Shown in pieces: positions 63,865 to 64,000 of a stretch of 64,000 bases of DNA. Position 1 is the first letter of the stretch; every line of letters starts with the position of its first letter. The DNA is from Nitrospirota bacterium (lineage in GTDB: Bacteria; Nitrospirota; Thermodesulfovibrionia; Thermodesulfovibrionales; UBA6898), in contig JACRLO010000012.1 in the NCBI GenBank assembly GCA_016235245.1, positions 1-64,000 of the forward strand. The letters run 5' to 3'. The notes under the pieces are model-generated. The model was not told the origin of the DNA. It did no database searches and worked only from the letters and a program-made list of their open reading frames with translations. The position numbers and the translations under genes were made by a program.

Positions 63865-64000
63865 ATGCGCAGGGGATATATCCAGGTATATACAGGAAAC
63901 GGCAAAGGCAAAACAACTGCGGCCCTGGGGCTTTCTCTGCGGGCTGCAGGAGCAGGATTGAGAGTATTTGTTATGCAGTTCATCAAAAAAAGCAGGTGCA
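63865..64000 (+). CDS. cobO: Cob(I)yrinic acid a,c-diamide adenosyltransferase (partial)
   Basis: The start of the gene is in the window and the rest runs off the right edge. The first 45 codons read [19 protein letters not shown] with [20 protein letters not shown], the front of the CobA/CobO-type ATP:corrinoid adenosyltransferase with its P-loop. It adds the adenosyl group to Co(I) corrinoids, linking to the diamide made by CbiA. It starts 2 bases after the cbiO stop. Confidence 0.94.
   Translation, partial: MRRGYIQVYTGNGKGKTTAALGLSLRAAGAGLRVFVMQFIKKSRC

Overview
The window is a stretch of bacterial chromosome of mid GC content and dense coding, with no rRNA, tRNA, CRISPR array or complete insertion sequence that I can see. 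The gene mix suggests an anaerobic, diderm, Nitrospirota-like (or deltaproteobacterial-type) organism: GTP-dependent PEP carboxykinase, a RACo-type corrinoid activator, a long 2-hydroxyacyl-CoA dehydratase activase, sigma-54-driven type IV pilin, type II secretion pseudopilins, a complete-looking anaerobic cobamide tail with a ThiC-like benzimidazole synthase, and a CIRCE-controlled groESL. This placement is inference from gene content only.

Layout. 1-5142: a minus-strand gene leaving the left edge behind a sigma-54 promoter, a lipoprotein, FmdB-like zinc ribbon, transaldolase, and a large secreted M6 metalloprotease. 5490-10763: site-2 protease, pckG, an unrecognised kinase-like protein, trpS. 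10773-14561: an accessory patch with mazEF split by a repeat-like insert, a frameshifted FG-GAP-type secreted protein, a truncated secreted fragment, an ORF6N protein and a DUF486 membrane protein. 14582-28214: housekeeping (icd, RACo-like activator, REC-PilZ regulator, panC, ispG, mltG, groESL with CIRCE, zinc-ribbon/REC regulator, rhomboid, uvrA). 28485-36057: a surface-glycan and pilin locus (acyltransferase, GT-C-like protein, GT2, methyltransferase, two pilins, a TMTC-like TPR glycosyltransferase), holding a decayed copy of the uvrA 5' end. 36373-40673: one very long CoA-dehydratase activase gene broken into three pieces. 40722-47184: a 31-residue COX24-like protein, DUF1460 protein, a MetE-like protein, tmk, holB, ricT, metG. 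47187-50259: gspFGHIJ on the minus strand.

50501-64000 is a cobalamin-riboswitch-controlled operon: bzaF-like, cobU, cobT, cobS, cobC, cbiP/cobQ, cbiB, cobD, cbiA, a cbiX-cbiC fusion, cbiM, cbiN, cbiQ, cbiO and the start of cobO, almost all overlapping by a few bases. It couples benzimidazole synthesis, nucleotide-loop assembly, amidation, the cobalt transporter and cobalt chelation.

The most unusual signal is a family of degenerate tandem heptamers (strict 7-base period, several with G-rich and C-rich arms folding into a hairpin). At least ten sites lie inside or between genes, many in the cobamide operon and one between the B12 aptamer and its terminator. They are translated in frame where they fall in genes. 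They resemble the short tandemly repeated (STRR) heptamers of cyanobacteria but mix several unit sequences. Other points of note are a sigma-54 pilA promoter surrounded by three GTCA/TGAC inverted repeats, a sigma-54 promoter with paired palindromes at the left edge, and several genes caught in the act of decay.
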